A stretch of 64,000 bases of DNA from Phytophthora quininea (GCA_011947345.1 JAAVTG010000229.1:1-64000), one strand, 5' to 3'; shown: positions 43,131-53,974, counted from the first letter of the stretch. Translations and numbers: made by a program. Notes: generated from the letters alone by a model not told the origin.

Positions 43131-44183
43131 ATGACTGTGGTGAGTCAAACCACCCCGCAATTCACGGCTTCCACGCAGCTTGCCAAGCACGAGAGAAACA
43201 CTGTACCGACGACCTACATGGCCTACCAATACGAGAACTTCGGAGCTCCGGATGCGGTCCTTCGACTAAGTAAGCACGTCCCACTCACTCCACTGGAGCC
43301 CACCCAACTCCGCATCAAGGTGCACAGCGCCGCACTCAACCCCGCAGACCAAAAGATCATGCAGGACTTTGGGCTCGCCGTCACCGGACGACAACCCTCC
43401 GCCGACCAACCCTTCGGCATGGGCTTCGACGTCGCCGGCACCGTCGTCGAGACCGGCGCCGACGCGAACCAGTTCAAGGTGGGCGACGCCGTCTTCGCCA
43501 TGGCACCCCACTCGAGCTTCGGCACCTTCGCCGAGTTCGTGGCCATCGACGAGCAGTTCGTGGCTATCAAGCCCAGCAACGTCACGTTCGAGGAGGCCGC
43601 CAGCATCCCGTACGCCGCACTCACCAGCTACCAGGCACTGGTGGAACACGCCAATCTGAAGGCTGGAGAGCGAGTGCTCGTGCTGGGCGGATCCACCGCC
43701 ACGGGGATGGCGGCCATCCAACTGGCCACCGCCCTGGGGGCCCACGTCACCGCCACCGCCAGAGGCTGCCAGGACTACCTGCTCGTGCAGTCGCTTGGTG
43801 CCGAGAAGGTCATCGACTCGAAGCGGCAGCACTGGGTGGACGCCGTCGACGAGCACTCGGTGGACGTGGTGTACGACTGCGGCGTGGAGCGCAAGGCGTG
43901 GAATCGCGACGCGCAGACTGTGCTCAGGAAGGACTCGGGTCGCTTCGTGACCATCAACCCGATGCTGCAGCCTCGCGCGGCGAAATTCGGCGCCAAGTGT
44001 CTGGGCGAGATCATGGTGCACGCGAGCGGGTCGCAGCTGAAGGAGCTGAGTCGCTTCGTGGAGAGCGGCGCACTGAAGCCGGTGATCGACTCGGTGTACT
44101 CGTTCGAGGAACTGCTGCCAGCTCTGGAGAAGTTGGAATCGAAGACTGTTCGTGGTAAGGTGGTGCTGCGAGCAGCGTACTGA
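43131..44183 (+). CDS. QOR locus 10, plus-strand member of an inverted pair
   Basis: 350 residues, the same length as locus 9. The first 36 residues (MTVVSQTTPQFTASTQLAKH onward) and the last 17 (ending GKVVLRAAY) differ from locus 9, while the roughly 297 residues between are identical. All QOR motifs are intact and no lesion is present. The divergent ends around an identical core fit recent gene conversion between inverted paralogs better than a recent whole-gene duplication. Confidence 0.85.
   Translation: MTVVSQTTPQFTASTQLAKHERNTVPTTYMAYQYENFGAPDAVLRLSKHVPLTPLEPTQLRIKVHSAALNPADQKIMQDFGLAVTGRQPSADQPFGMGFDVAGTVVETGADANQFKVGDAVFAMAPHSSFGTFAEFVAIDEQFVAIKPSNVTFEEAASIPYAALTSYQALVEHANLKAGERVLVLGGSTATGMAAIQLATALGAHVTATARGCQDYLLVQSLGAEKVIDSKRQHWVDAVDEHSVDVVYDCGVERKAWNRDAQTVLRKDSGRFVTINPMLQPRAAKFGAKCLGEIMVHASGSQLKELSRFVESGALKPVIDSVYSFEELLPALEKLESKTVRGKVVLRAAY
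43241..44132 (+). repeat. 892-bp inverted duplicate block, right copy
   Basis: Partner of 40834-41725. Its left edge lies at the palindrome cggagctccg and its right edge at the codons for ALEK. Confidence 0.85.
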
Positions 44184-45017
44184 GCTGCATGTCCGTGGAC
44201 GACTCCATTTACTATAAGCATAACTTCATAAACTATTCAATTTATTCGTTGCAGCGTGTCGGTTGATCTGGTAGGTGTCGTCTTGACTTCCGTGCCTGCA
44301 GGTGGATAAGAAGCAGTCAGTAGTGATAACATTGAATCCGTTCCTCTCGCATCGTTGTGCTGAGCTCTTTGACAGCGGCAACCGACTCGTTAATCAGCAG
44401 TCGTCTCCATCTGCGCGGCTGGAATTGGCACGACAAGTCACGACAGCAAGCGCTGCACTTGAAATGCGACTTTGAACAAGACTGCGTTCCATACGAACCA
44501 TGCCAACTGGGCTCTCTAATCAACCGGCATAGACACGCCATGCAAAAGGCGAGGCGCCACCTACTTGTCTGTTCCTGAGGCAAACCACAAGAGCTCGTGG
44601 CGCAGCACCAAACGCTCGTCGCTGCCATGGAGTTGACTGCCAACTGACGTGGCGAATCGATCGCGGGTGTTCCCTATTGTTGATTCACCACCTCACAAGT
44701 CTTGAGCGCGAATGGCGAGTTGTAGTGACTTGTCAAACGAGTTCTGGTCTGGCTCAAAGCTATCCGCTGGCACATCATGGCGGCCACACCACGCAGTTCC
44801 GCCGCGGCAGATGCAACCGGCATCTGCTGCTTGAGCACAGCCGTTAACAGAAACGGGAGTGCTTTTGTGATCACCATCGCGTGAGCACCGCCGTTCTCGG
44901 TCTCCATTGGCCGCTTCGGACACCAAAGACACGACCTCGATGCAGTTTGACGACAACCACGCTTGAGCAGAGCCATACCGGAGCAGTAAATCCTTGCTCG
45001 GCAAAGGTCGACACCTC
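44184..45017. other. Intergenic
   Basis: No gene visible; only overlapping short frames on both strands. Confidence 0.45.
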
Positions 45018-45033
45018 ACTCACTCTGCAATTC
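45018..45033 (+). promoter_or_regulatory. Oomycete initiator-like element
   Basis: ACTCACTCTGCAATTC, 31 nt before the ATG of GH6 gene 3. Confidence 0.65.
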
Positions 45034-45064
45034 GCTTGACCTGTCCCAAGCTCACCATTTCGTG

Positions 45065-46354
45065 ATGGTCAGGTTCTTGTCATCGGTGGCCGCTTTGGCG
45101 TCGCTTGCGTTAAGCACGACCTCGGTCAGTGCTGCTGCCGAAAAGCTATGCTCCATCATGCCGGCGTCCTACGCCAACGCCAAGACGGACTACCCGAACC
45201 TCGCGTTTGCTCTCAACGCCGTCGAGGAGTACTCGATCGCGGCCTGGTACACCGACCGTCTGTCGACCACCGACCGTGCCGGAATGCTGAAAAACCTCAC
45301 CACCGAATGCGCCGAAGACACTCGCATGACGATCGTCGTCTACGGCATCCCCAACAAGGACTGCAACGCCGGCTACTCGTCCGGTGGGTCGGTGAAGAGC
45401 ACTGCCGACTACAAGACGTTCCTGGGAGACCTGACGAAAGCAGTCAGCGACCGCAAGGTGCTGTACGTGGTGGAGCCCGACGCCCTGGGTCTTCTCGCTG
45501 AAGACGGCGGCTGTGGGTCGTCCGCCGGTTATCTCGAGAACCTCAAGGTCGCCATCAAAGCGCTCTCGGCCAACGCTAACGCCGAGCTGTACGTGGATGT
45601 CGGCTACTGGACGCTGCAGTACGACGCGCAACGCACCAAGGTGGTGACGATCATTAAGGAGTTGGCCAGCGCAGGCTCTCTCAAGGGCATCACCATCAAC
45701 ACATCCAACTACCGCTCGACTAACGAAGTGAAGGAGCTCTGCACCAACTTCCAGACAGCCATCGGCAAGACCGACATGACCTGCATCATCGATACGTCCA
45801 GAAACTACGTCGCTCCCACCACCACGGACTGGTGCAACGTCTTGACCGCTGGTATTGGCCACCCGCCCACGTCCGAGACTGGCATCTCCAACTTGGATTA
45901 CTTCATGTGGATCAAACCGCCTGGAGAGAGCGACGGCACGTGCAACGGCGGCTCAGACGCCGGGACCTTCTTCGAGACGGGCTTCCAAAAACTTTGGGAC
46001 CAGGGATACTTTGTCAAGGCGCTCGGCAAGAACACAATCGCCCAAGGAGGCTCCACGTCGTCGCAGACTACCGACAGCAGTGCATCGCAGAATACCGACC
46101 AGGGCAGTGCGTCGCAAACAACGGAGACGACGACCCAGGCGCCGACCGCTACGACTGCTACCACGGCGACACCGTCTGCCGCACAGACACAGAGCAGCAG
46201 CGCGGGCGAAGCAGAAGCCACCGGCAGCTCTTCCGAGGAGACAACCACGGCCACCTCTAGCACCACCGATACCTCGACGACGACTGACACTACGGAAGCT
46301 CCGGCTCAAACCACTGGCAACTGCAAGGTGAGGCGCCGTCTCCGCAAGTTCTAA
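45065..46354 (+). CDS. GH6 cellobiohydrolase-like, secreted, gene 3
   Basis: ATG 45065 gives a signal peptide (MVRFLSSVAALASLALSTTS). The GH6 module shows YGIPNKDC, VVEPDALGLL, YVDVGYW, INTSNY, IDTSRN, IKPPGESDGTC. It ends in a Ser/Thr/Gln-rich region of about 95 residues and the short tail CKVRRRLRKF. There is no membrane span. AAWYTDRLS near the N-terminus is shared with genes 4 and 5 and, with an I for the L, gene 6. Predicted to be secreted and to act on cellulose chains; the exo or endo mode is not decidable here. No lesion. Confidence 0.88.
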   Translation: MVRFLSSVAALASLALSTTSVSAAAEKLCSIMPASYANAKTDYPNLAFALNAVEEYSIAAWYTDRLSTTDRAGMLKNLTTECAEDTRMTIVVYGIPNKDCNAGYSSGGSVKSTADYKTFLGDLTKAVSDRKVLYVVEPDALGLLAEDGGCGSSAGYLENLKVAIKALSANANAELYVDVGYWTLQYDAQRTKVVTIIKELASAGSLKGITINTSNYRSTNEVKELCTNFQTAIGKTDMTCIIDTSRNYVAPTTTDWCNVLTAGIGHPPTSETGISNLDYFMWIKPPGESDGTCNGGSDAGTFFETGFQKLWDQGYFVKALGKNTIAQGGSTSSQTTDSSASQNTDQGSASQTTETTTQAPTATTATTATPSAAQTQSSSAGEAEATGSSSEETTTATSSTTDTSTTTDTTEAPAQTTGNCKVRRRLRKF

Positions 46355-46708
46355 GTACTGTAGAGGGTTTTATGTGTGTTTACGCGTGTAGTTGGAGATG
46401 TCCTGGCTGTGAAGAAGCTTTGGTGAACACTTTCAGTTTTTGTAACTTTCAAGAAATGACTTCTCCACTTTTACTCCATGATGTTGTTGTTGATGCGGCA
46501 TCAATGATGCCGTCGCAGGTTTTTAAAATCCACTCGAGCGCGAAGATCATCTCTGTTAACAAGCTTCAGCAGGAATAAACTGGTATTGATTACTCCTGTC
46601 TTGATCAGTGTGAGGAGTTCTTTAACACCCTCGGTAGCTCAGAGTCCAAGCTTTCTCCAAGGAATCACTTTTACTTTTGCCGCTTCGACATCACCCACGC
46701 AGTTCAAG
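46355..46708. other. Intergenic
   Basis: Promoter region of the next QOR gene. No clear initiator element and no RNA gene were found. Confidence 0.4.
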
Positions 46709-47700
46709 ATGAACTTTTTGCCTGCTACATTCAAGGCGTTCGAGTTCGTGGAATTTGGAGACGCGCTCGAAGTCCTCAAGCTCAATCCTGCAGCGACGCA
46801 CAAGCCTCTGCAGCCCACTGAAGTTTGCATCCAAGTCCGCAGCGCTGCCGTGAACCCCATCGACTATTCGCTGCTCAAGTTCGGCAAGAACTTCCTCGGG
46901 AAGTGCCCATCGCTCGAAAATCCGATCCGGTCCGGCTTCGACGCCGCTGGCGTTGTCGTCGCTGTCGGCGACGACGTCCACGACTTCAAAATTGGCGACG
47001 AAGTCTTTGGCATGCCAGACGTAGCAAACACCGGCACTTTTGCCGAGTACGTGAACGTCAATGCGAAATTCCTCGCACCAAAGCCAGTTAACATGACGTT
47101 CAACGAGGCTGCCGGAGTCCCCACCGTCGGAGAGACCAGCTACCAGTCCTTGGTCGACTATGGCAAATTGAAAGCCGGTCAACGGGTTCTTATTCTTGGG
47201 GTGGCAGTTCCTGCGGCATGTTTGCGATCCAGATCGCTAAGACCATCGGTGCTGAGGTGGTCACGACGTGCAGCGCTCGCAATACGGAGCTGGTGAAGTC
47301 TCTTGGTGCCGACGTTGTCGTCAACTACACTGAAGAGAAATGGGGCGAGGTGTTGCCTGAGCACTCGGTGGACTTAATATTGGATTGCGCCATGGAGCCC
47401 GAGTCGTGGAATTGCGAGGCCCAGAAGGTTTTAAAGCCGACTACGGGCGTCTTCGTCACTCTCGCGGGTGCTCGTGGCACGAATGCTCCGATCGAGTCGC
47501 CCATTGGAGCTAAGCGCTTCAGCATCTTTGCTCGATCGAGCGGCGAGTACTTGAAGGCTCTTGTGAAGTTGGTCGAGGCCGGCAAGCTCAAGACCGTCAT
47601 CAACTCGGTGTACCCGCTCGACGACTTGAAGGACGCCATGAAGGAGCAAATGACTCGTCAAGTCCAGGGCAAGATCATCATCCAAGTCAGCAAGGAGTAG
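46709..47700 (+). CDS. QOR locus 11, divergent subfamily (one-base frameshift at the nucleotide-binding loop)
   Basis: ATG 46709 gives MNFLPATFKAFEFVEFG. It belongs with loci 12 and 13 (shared FAEYVNVNAKFLAPKP-type region, SVDLILDCAMEPESWN, AQKVLK). The frame changes at a GGGG run near 47200, where one G is missing; with it the glycine loop is complete (GGSSCGMFAIQIAKTIG) and the length is exactly 331 codons, ending KIIIQVSKE. The Cys in the loop is unusual among the copies here. It is flanked on both sides by secreted GH6 genes. Confidence 0.75.
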
Positions 47701-48264
47701 CATGTCAAAGAATGAGATTACACTCTCAAGTTTGCTCCGTACACGAGCTGATAGCGGTGTGTTGAAGGGATCTAAACGGTTCCCACAGGGTTTTCAAGAA
47801 ATGTCAAACTTTCTGCTGTCCGAAGGAATTCTCAGTGCCTCAAAGTCCTTTACGGCAGCTTCAAACGTAACATTACTTTTCTTGACCTGTGATGAAGACG
47901 CAAGAAGCTCCATTGTCGATCTACCTGTGCGGACTAGGAATGCAGTTGCATATCGGATGCTGTGCCCCGCACGATCGATAAGCAAACAGAGTGACGGGCT
48001 GAAGCAGTTGCGCGGCAGCTTGCATCCGCTGCCAAATGACAAGCATTTCGACTCGGCATACGAACTAGTTGCATCTCTTTGTATTGGGCACAGAAGTCTG
48101 CTGTCTGAAGAAATTCTTATCTCTGCATCGTATGGCGCAAATGTAGGATTTTAAGCTGTCGATCAGGAAAACACGCTGTGGCTTGCGGCCGTGCTTGGCA
48201 GAGAGACTCGAGCGCGTTGGATCGGCCACCACGTGACGCTGAAATCAACTTGTGAGGCTTTTGA
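47701..48264. other. Intergenic
   Basis: Contains a 150-codon open frame (47702-48154) directly after the QOR stop, without recognisable features. I see no other content. Confidence 0.35.
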
Positions 48265-48280
48265 TCTCATTCTGCGATTC
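48265..48280 (+). promoter_or_regulatory. Oomycete initiator-like element
   Basis: TCTCATTCTGCGATTC, 45 nt before the ATG of GH6 gene 4. Confidence 0.6.
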
Positions 48281-48325
48281 TCCTGACGAAGCACAAGCTT
48301 CATCATCTACAGACACTTTTGCACG

Positions 48326-49615
48326 ATGGCCTTCAGTCGACTAGCACTTGGTGCCTTGGCACTTGCTCTATCCAGTTCGATGGTCGTTGCTCAACATGAA
48401 GAATTGTGCTCCATCGTCCCAAACTCCTACGCCGGTGCCAAGACTGACCATCCGGAGCTGACAACCGCTCTGGAAGAGCTGGAGAAGCACTCGATTGCTT
48501 CATGGTACACCGACCGCCTCTCGACCGACGAACGATCCAAGATGCTGTCCGACTTGAAGAGTCAGTGCTCGGAAGACACTCGTCTGAGCATTGTGGTCTA
48601 CGGGATCCCCAACAAAGACTGCGATGCCGGCTACTCGTCAGGAGGAACCGTCAAGAGCACCAGCGACTACGAAGCTTTCCTCAAGGAGCTCACGGATGCC
48701 GTCGGTGATCGCAAAGTCTTATACGTCGTCGAACCGGACGCGGTAGGTCTGTTGGCGAAGGACGGGAGTTGCGGAGCATCGGCTGGGTACTTGGACAATT
48801 TGAAGGTTGCAGTCAAAGCTCTGACAAGCGGCCAAAACGCTGAGGTGTACGTCGACGTCGGGTACTGGATGCTTGCGGATGCCAACAGCGCGTCGAAGGT
48901 TGCCAATATCGTCGACCAACTTGGTGCCGCTGTGGATGGCGTCACGATCAATACGTCGAACTACCGCTCCAACGACGAGTGCTCTACGTACTGCAAGAAC
49001 TTCCAGAACGCCATGGGCAAGCCTGGCAGTGCCATGAAATGCGTCGTGGACACTTCTCGCAACTACAACGGCTCGCCCACCTCGGACTGGTGCAACGTCC
49101 CGACAGCGGGCATCGGCAAGCCACCGACGTCGAACACTAGCGACCCCATCGTCGCCTATTACATGTGGATTAAGCCGCCTGGAGAGAGCGACGGTGAGTG
49201 TGGATCTGGCACCGCTGCAGGCACCTTCTTCTCCGACGGCTTCAAGAAGCTGTGGGACCAAGGCTACTTTGTGAGCGAGGGCGGCATGCCGACTATTGAC
49301 GGCAGCCCGGCTCAAAACCAGAGCCAAGGCAACCAGTCGAGTACGCCGACTCCAACGCCATCAACAACACCGACACCTACAAGTACCGACGCTACCCAGA
49401 GTTCGCCAACACCGACGCCGTCGACAACCGCCCCCACGAACACCGACGCCAGTCACCAGTCGTCGACACCTTCACCTGCAAGCACCGACATTACACAGGA
49501 TTCACCAACTCCTGCGCCGGCGAAAACTAAAGACGCTCTGGTCTCCAAAGCACCGTCGCCGCCAGCAAAAGTCAAGGCCAACTGCAAGGCGAAGGTTCGT
49601 CGACGCAAGCTGTAG
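48326..49615 (+). CDS. GH6 cellobiohydrolase-like, secreted, gene 4
   Basis: 429 residues. Signal peptide MAFSRLALGALALALSSSMV; GH6 module with YGIPNKDC, VVEPDAVGLL, YVDVGYW, INTSNY, VDTSRN, IKPPGESDGEC. The last motif has Glu where the other copies have Thr. A Pro/Thr/Ser-rich region with repeated SSTPTPTPSTTPTPTSTDA-like units follows, and the protein ends CKAKVRRRKL. No lesion. It shows strong similarity to gene 5 through the catalytic module, including the SDWCNV and AGIGKPPTS region. Confidence 0.88.
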   Translation: MAFSRLALGALALALSSSMVVAQHEELCSIVPNSYAGAKTDHPELTTALEELEKHSIASWYTDRLSTDERSKMLSDLKSQCSEDTRLSIVVYGIPNKDCDAGYSSGGTVKSTSDYEAFLKELTDAVGDRKVLYVVEPDAVGLLAKDGSCGASAGYLDNLKVAVKALTSGQNAEVYVDVGYWMLADANSASKVANIVDQLGAAVDGVTINTSNYRSNDECSTYCKNFQNAMGKPGSAMKCVVDTSRNYNGSPTSDWCNVPTAGIGKPPTSNTSDPIVAYYMWIKPPGESDGECGSGTAAGTFFSDGFKKLWDQGYFVSEGGMPTIDGSPAQNQSQGNQSSTPTPTPSTTPTPTSTDATQSSPTPTPSTTAPTNTDASHQSSTPSPASTDITQDSPTPAPAKTKDALVSKAPSPPAKVKANCKAKVRRRKL

Positions 49616-50282
49616 ACAGTGAGTCTTGGTTGTAAACTCTTGATGTCCATAATTTCATTCGAGCGTCCGTCGATTGCTAGGATTCATGTAAAGGGCTTGG
49701 TTGCTGTCGTGTAGTGAGTTGTGGCTCTCCTCGGTGTCGTTGCCAGCCATTGGTGCTGGTCCCACCTGTGCGGCAGGATTTGCCGTCGCGTCGTCGAGGC
49801 AAGTCCAGCCGCTTCAAGCTTTCTCGCTGAGCCTCCACCGAAATGCCGTCAACGATCTTGTTATCGCTGCAAACGCCTTCCCGGCTCACGTGCAGCGCCC
49901 TTGCCGGACTCTCTCCAGTACGATAGCTACCGGATCGACAGCAGGAAAACATGTCGTCGGGGAGCACGCGTTTGTCGTCAGGAAGCACGTAGCCTTCAGC
50001 GGAGGCACCTCAGTGACAGATGTCGAGGCTGACGCTTGGTGGTGAGTCAAGTGGGACCGGTCACCGAGCTGGTCGGCTGGTGCGAGCGAACGACAAATCA
50101 GACTCCGGGGCGATCCCGCACGCTGCAGGAAGCTCGACCAGCACCAAAACGTATGGCCCTGGCGTTCGTCGGGCATCAAGAGCTAGTAAAGTCGGGTTGC
50201 TTAAGCCGCATCTTCCTGCAGACTGCAGCGCCTCGCATCATTATGTGCTCGGAAGAATGCTCGCCACCGCGGGCCAGGAATC
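49616..50282. other. Intergenic
   Basis: No supported gene. Short overlapping frames only. Confidence 0.4.
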
Positions 50283-50298
50283 GACCATTCTGCAATTT
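50283..50298 (+). promoter_or_regulatory. Oomycete initiator-like element
   Basis: GACCATTCTGCAATTT, 41 nt before ATG 50340. Confidence 0.7.
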
Positions 50299-50339
50299 GC
50301 TGCACAACACCAAGAGCACACAACCAGCAACACTCCACG

Positions 50340-51707
50340 ATGGTCAAGATCCGAAGCTCGTTGCTGGCGACCGCTGCAGCGACTTGGAGTTTATTCCACG
50401 CCACCGGGGCCGACGACTTGTGCTCCATCGCCCCGTCCTCGTATTCGGGAGCCAAGACGACGTATCCGCACCTCGCCACCGCATTGGAGACCATGGAGAA
50501 GTACTCGATCGCGGCCTGGTACACCGACCGCCTCTCGGACTCGGACCGGTCGACGATGCTGTCGAGTCTCACGAGTACGTGCTCGGAGGATTCGCGCATG
50601 ACGATCGCCGTCTACGGCATCCCCAACAAGGACTGCAACGCCGGTCTGTCGTCGTCGGGAACTGTGCAGAGTACGAGTGACTACGAGTCGTTCCTGCAAG
50701 AACTCACGGACGCAGTGGGTAGTCGTAAAGTGCTGTACATTGTCGAGCCTGACGCGGTGGGGCTGCTCGCCAATGGCGGATGTGGTGAATCGGAAGGATA
50801 CCTCGACAACCTCAAGGTCGCGGTGGCGGCACTATCGAAGAACTCCAACGCTCAGTTGTATGTAGACGTTGGCTACTGGCTGCTGGCCGACGCGACGAAC
50901 GCCGCCGCCGTAGCCACCATCATCAACGAGCTGACAGGCTCGGGCACGCTCAAGGGGATCACCATCAACACGTCCAACTACCGGTCGACCGACGAGTGCA
51001 GCACGTACTGTACCAACTTCCAGACGGCCATGGGTAAGACCGACATGACGTGCATCATCGACACGTCTCGCAACTACAACGGCTCTCCGTCGTCCGATTG
51101 GTGCAATGTCAAGACGGCCGGGATCGGCAAGCCGCCGACCTCGAGCACCGGCGTGTCGAATTTGGACTACTTCATGTGGGTCAAGCCGCCTGGAGAGAGC
51201 GACGGTGTCTGCTCGGACACGTCGTACTCGAGCGAGTCGCTCACGGGAGTGACGGCAGGCACCTTCTACGCCGAAGGCTTCCAGTACTTGTGGGACCAAG
51301 GCTACTTTGTCAGCGAGGGTGGCATGGCCGCGATCTCCAACAGCACGAGCCAAACCAGCAGTCAGACCAGCAGCCAGTCCGGTAACCAAGTCTCGCAGAC
51401 GCAAACCCAGTCGTCGAGCACCGACACGACGCAAACCGGTAGCCAAAACATCGTGACCGGCACGGTGCAGCCTGCTGGCAGCTCGTCTCAATCGACTGTC
51501 ACCACCACCACAGCACCGGCGACCACCACCACAACGCCGACTACAACCACGTCGGCGCCAACTGCTACTACAGCTACTCCGGTGACGACAACGGCCACGC
51601 CGACCGTAACTACTGCTGCTCCAGTGGCTACGACATCGACGCCGTCCAGCACTTCTGCTACGCAGACCAGTGGCTGCAAGGCCAAGAAGCGTCTGCGGAA
51701 GCTGTAG
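50340..51707 (+). CDS. GH6 cellobiohydrolase-like, secreted, gene 5
   Basis: 455 residues. Signal peptide MVKIRSSLLATAAATWSLF; GH6 module with YGIPNKDC, IVEPDAVGLL, YVDVGYW, INTSNY, IDTSRN, VKPPGESDGVC. A Ser/Gln-rich then Thr/Pro-rich tail of about 120 residues (SSQTSSQSGNQ, later TTTTTPTTTTSAPT) ends CKAKKRLRKL. A longer insert (SDTSYSSESLTGVTAGTFY) follows the last catalytic motif than in genes 3 and 4. No lesion. Confidence 0.88.
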   Translation: MVKIRSSLLATAAATWSLFHATGADDLCSIAPSSYSGAKTTYPHLATALETMEKYSIAAWYTDRLSDSDRSTMLSSLTSTCSEDSRMTIAVYGIPNKDCNAGLSSSGTVQSTSDYESFLQELTDAVGSRKVLYIVEPDAVGLLANGGCGESEGYLDNLKVAVAALSKNSNAQLYVDVGYWLLADATNAAAVATIINELTGSGTLKGITINTSNYRSTDECSTYCTNFQTAMGKTDMTCIIDTSRNYNGSPSSDWCNVKTAGIGKPPTSSTGVSNLDYFMWVKPPGESDGVCSDTSYSSESLTGVTAGTFYAEGFQYLWDQGYFVSEGGMAAISNSTSQTSSQTSSQSGNQVSQTQTQSSSTDTTQTGSQNIVTGTVQPAGSSSQSTVTTTTAPATTTTTPTTTTSAPTATTATPVTTTATPTVTTAAPVATTSTPSSTSATQTSGCKAKKRLRKL

Positions 51708-52258
51708 AGCCGGTTGGTGTGAGGTATTTGGTGTGCGTTGATTTGCACGTTAACTAGTTTTCCATCCGTCGAGGCCCCATAGAGAGCTGCATGTTTTACC
51801 TAACGATCAATGACAACGTTGCAAATTAACAAGTTGAGCATTTGTTGAAGTTAAAGATACAGCTTCTGGTTCACAGGAGATAATGCCGTTGCAGCAAGTC
51901 AATCCTTTCCGTCGTTCACATTGGCGTTGGCAGCACGCTTGCCCTCGTAAGCGTTAAAGAATCCGCCGTGACAAGTAGTAACTGCTTGGTTTCGGGGCTC
52001 ATTGACAATCACCAACAATAGCATTGTCGACGTGGGTGATCGATCCCATTTTCCTTTCAGAGAACGCTCTCGATTCCAGTGAGCTGACATTTAATGCACT
52101 AAGCATGACGGGATCCTGCGTCGTGGTAAACGGGAACGTGTTTAGTGGTAACCGCCTGGCGTTAGAAATCCACCTAGCGCTGTTCGACCAACGTAAAGCA
52201 CTTTTGAACGTCGCTGCAGCGGTAGTTGAACCAAACTGCTAGTCGACTTCAGCCGACA
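51708..52258. other. Intergenic
   Basis: No supported gene; AT-richer than the flanking coding DNA. Confidence 0.4.
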
Positions 52259-52274
52259 GCTCAGTTTGCAATTC
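52259..52274 (+). promoter_or_regulatory. Oomycete initiator-like element
   Basis: GCTCAGTTTGCAATTC, 37 nt before ATG 52312. Confidence 0.65.
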
Positions 52275-52311
52275 ACCAACTGCTCCCCACCGGCGTCTTC
52301 CAAGCAACCTC

Positions 52312-53759
52312 ATGAAGATGTTCCGCGGCGTCTTGCAGTCTGTCGCTGCCATGGCGCTCGCCTCAGCTTCCGTCCAAGCTGAAGAATTGTGCTCCGTCTC
52401 GCCGTTCACGTACACTGCGGCCAAAGCGAGCTACCCACAACTGTCTACGGCAATCGACACCGTCAACAAGTACGCGATCGCGGCCTGGTACACCGATCGC
52501 ATTTCAAGTGCAGACCGAGCTACGCTGTTGTCAAACATGTTGAGTGAATGTTCTAAGGATACTCGACTCAGTATCGTTGTCTACGGACTCCCTAACAAGG
52601 ACTGCAGTGGTGGGTTTTCAGCCGGAGGAAGCGTGACCAACACCGACCAGTACAAGGCCTTTTGAAGGACCTCACAGACACGATCGGTAACCGCAAGGTG
52701 CTTTACGTGGTGGAGCCTGACGCGTTGGGTCTCCTCGCTCAAGTCGGAGGATGCGGGGCGGGGAACAACTACAACGCAAACCTCAAGGTGGCGGTGGAAG
52801 CTCTGTCGGTCAACGTCAACGCCGAGCTCTACATCGATGTGGGCTACTGGATGCTTGCGTACGAAAGCAACGCTCTACTAGTTGGTCCGGTGATGAAGGA
52901 CATTGCATCCGCCGGTCGAGTTAAGGGCGTGACCATCAATACGTCCAACTACCGATCGACTGAGGAGTGTGTTTCCTACTGCAACACGTTCCAGCAAGTC
53001 ATGGGATCAACCGACATGCATTGCATCATTGACACCTCCCGCAACGAGAACGGATCGCCCACCACCGACTGGTGCAATGTTGCGACGGCAGGAATCGGTC
53101 ACGTACCGACTTCGGCGACGGGACAAGCGAACTTGGACTACTTCTTGTGGATTAAGGTGCCTGGCGAGAGCGACGGATATTGCTCGACTGGATCGGTGAC
53201 CGGTCCTGCTGCCGGTGCCTTTTTCTATGAAGGATTCAAGTTGTTGTGGGACCAAGGCTACTTCGTCAAGGAGCTGGGCATGGCCACCATCGATGGCATC
53301 GTGACCAGCCCTGTAGTGACTGTTACAACGAATGCACCGACTGTCGTGTGGACACCGTCGCCAGCAACGATTTCGCCACCAACCCAAGCACCAACAACGC
53401 CGCCACCAACCCAAGCACCGACAACGTCGCCACCAACTGAAGCGCCGACCATTTCCTCACTGACAGAGGCTCCGACAACCGCTACACTTACAAGTTCACC
53501 GGTCACCGAGGAACCCGCACCAACGATGCTTAGCTCAGATACCGCTGATGCACCGGCAGCTACGGCTCCGATAGAAACTATCGCGCCGACTACCGTTTGG
53601 ACACCCACCACCGAAGCGCCTACAACTTCCCCACCCATTCAGGCACCTACGACTTCACCGCCGACAATTTCGCCGAGCACTGAACAACCGACAACAACGC
53701 CGTCGAGCTATTCGACCCAGATCCCCAGTGCGTGCAAGGCGCGCCGACTGCGCAAGTAA
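52312..53759 (+). CDS. GH6 cellobiohydrolase-like, secreted, gene 6 (one-base frameshift near 52662)
   Basis: ATG 52312 (or 52318) gives a signal peptide (MKMFRGVLQSVAAMALASAS). The first third ends in a stop inside YKAF, where a TTTT run has lost one T; restoring it joins KAFLKDLTD and gives exactly 483 codons. The module is complete: YGLPNKDC, VVEPDALGLL, YIDVGYW, INTSNY, IDTSRN, IKVPGESDGYC (the first Pro of the PP pair is Val). The tail is a Pro/Thr-rich repeat (PTTSPPTEAPT types) and the end is CKARRLRK. Likely functional. Confidence 0.82.
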
Positions 53760-53974
53760 AGTCGAGTTTTGTGCTGCATTTTGACCTCGTAGCGTCCGAT
53801 TTCGTTGTAGATGCCTACATCTCGCTTCTTTGAATATTTCTTCCCAAATTTCTACTGCCTTTGCGTTCTTTAAAAGCCAACTACCCGTAAAGGATCAAGA
53901 GCACAACGCGATTACAATATTTGACCAACGTCGTCTCTTACAAAGCTACCTGGTTCATACAATATCGCCAAACC

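Noticed and set aside
46630..46650. tRNA-like sequence (cggtagctcagag)
   Set aside because: It resembles an A box, but no B box or cloverleaf can be formed downstream.
47702..48154. 150-codon frame directly after QOR locus 11
   Set aside because: No motif, no promoter element and composition unlike the neighbouring genes.
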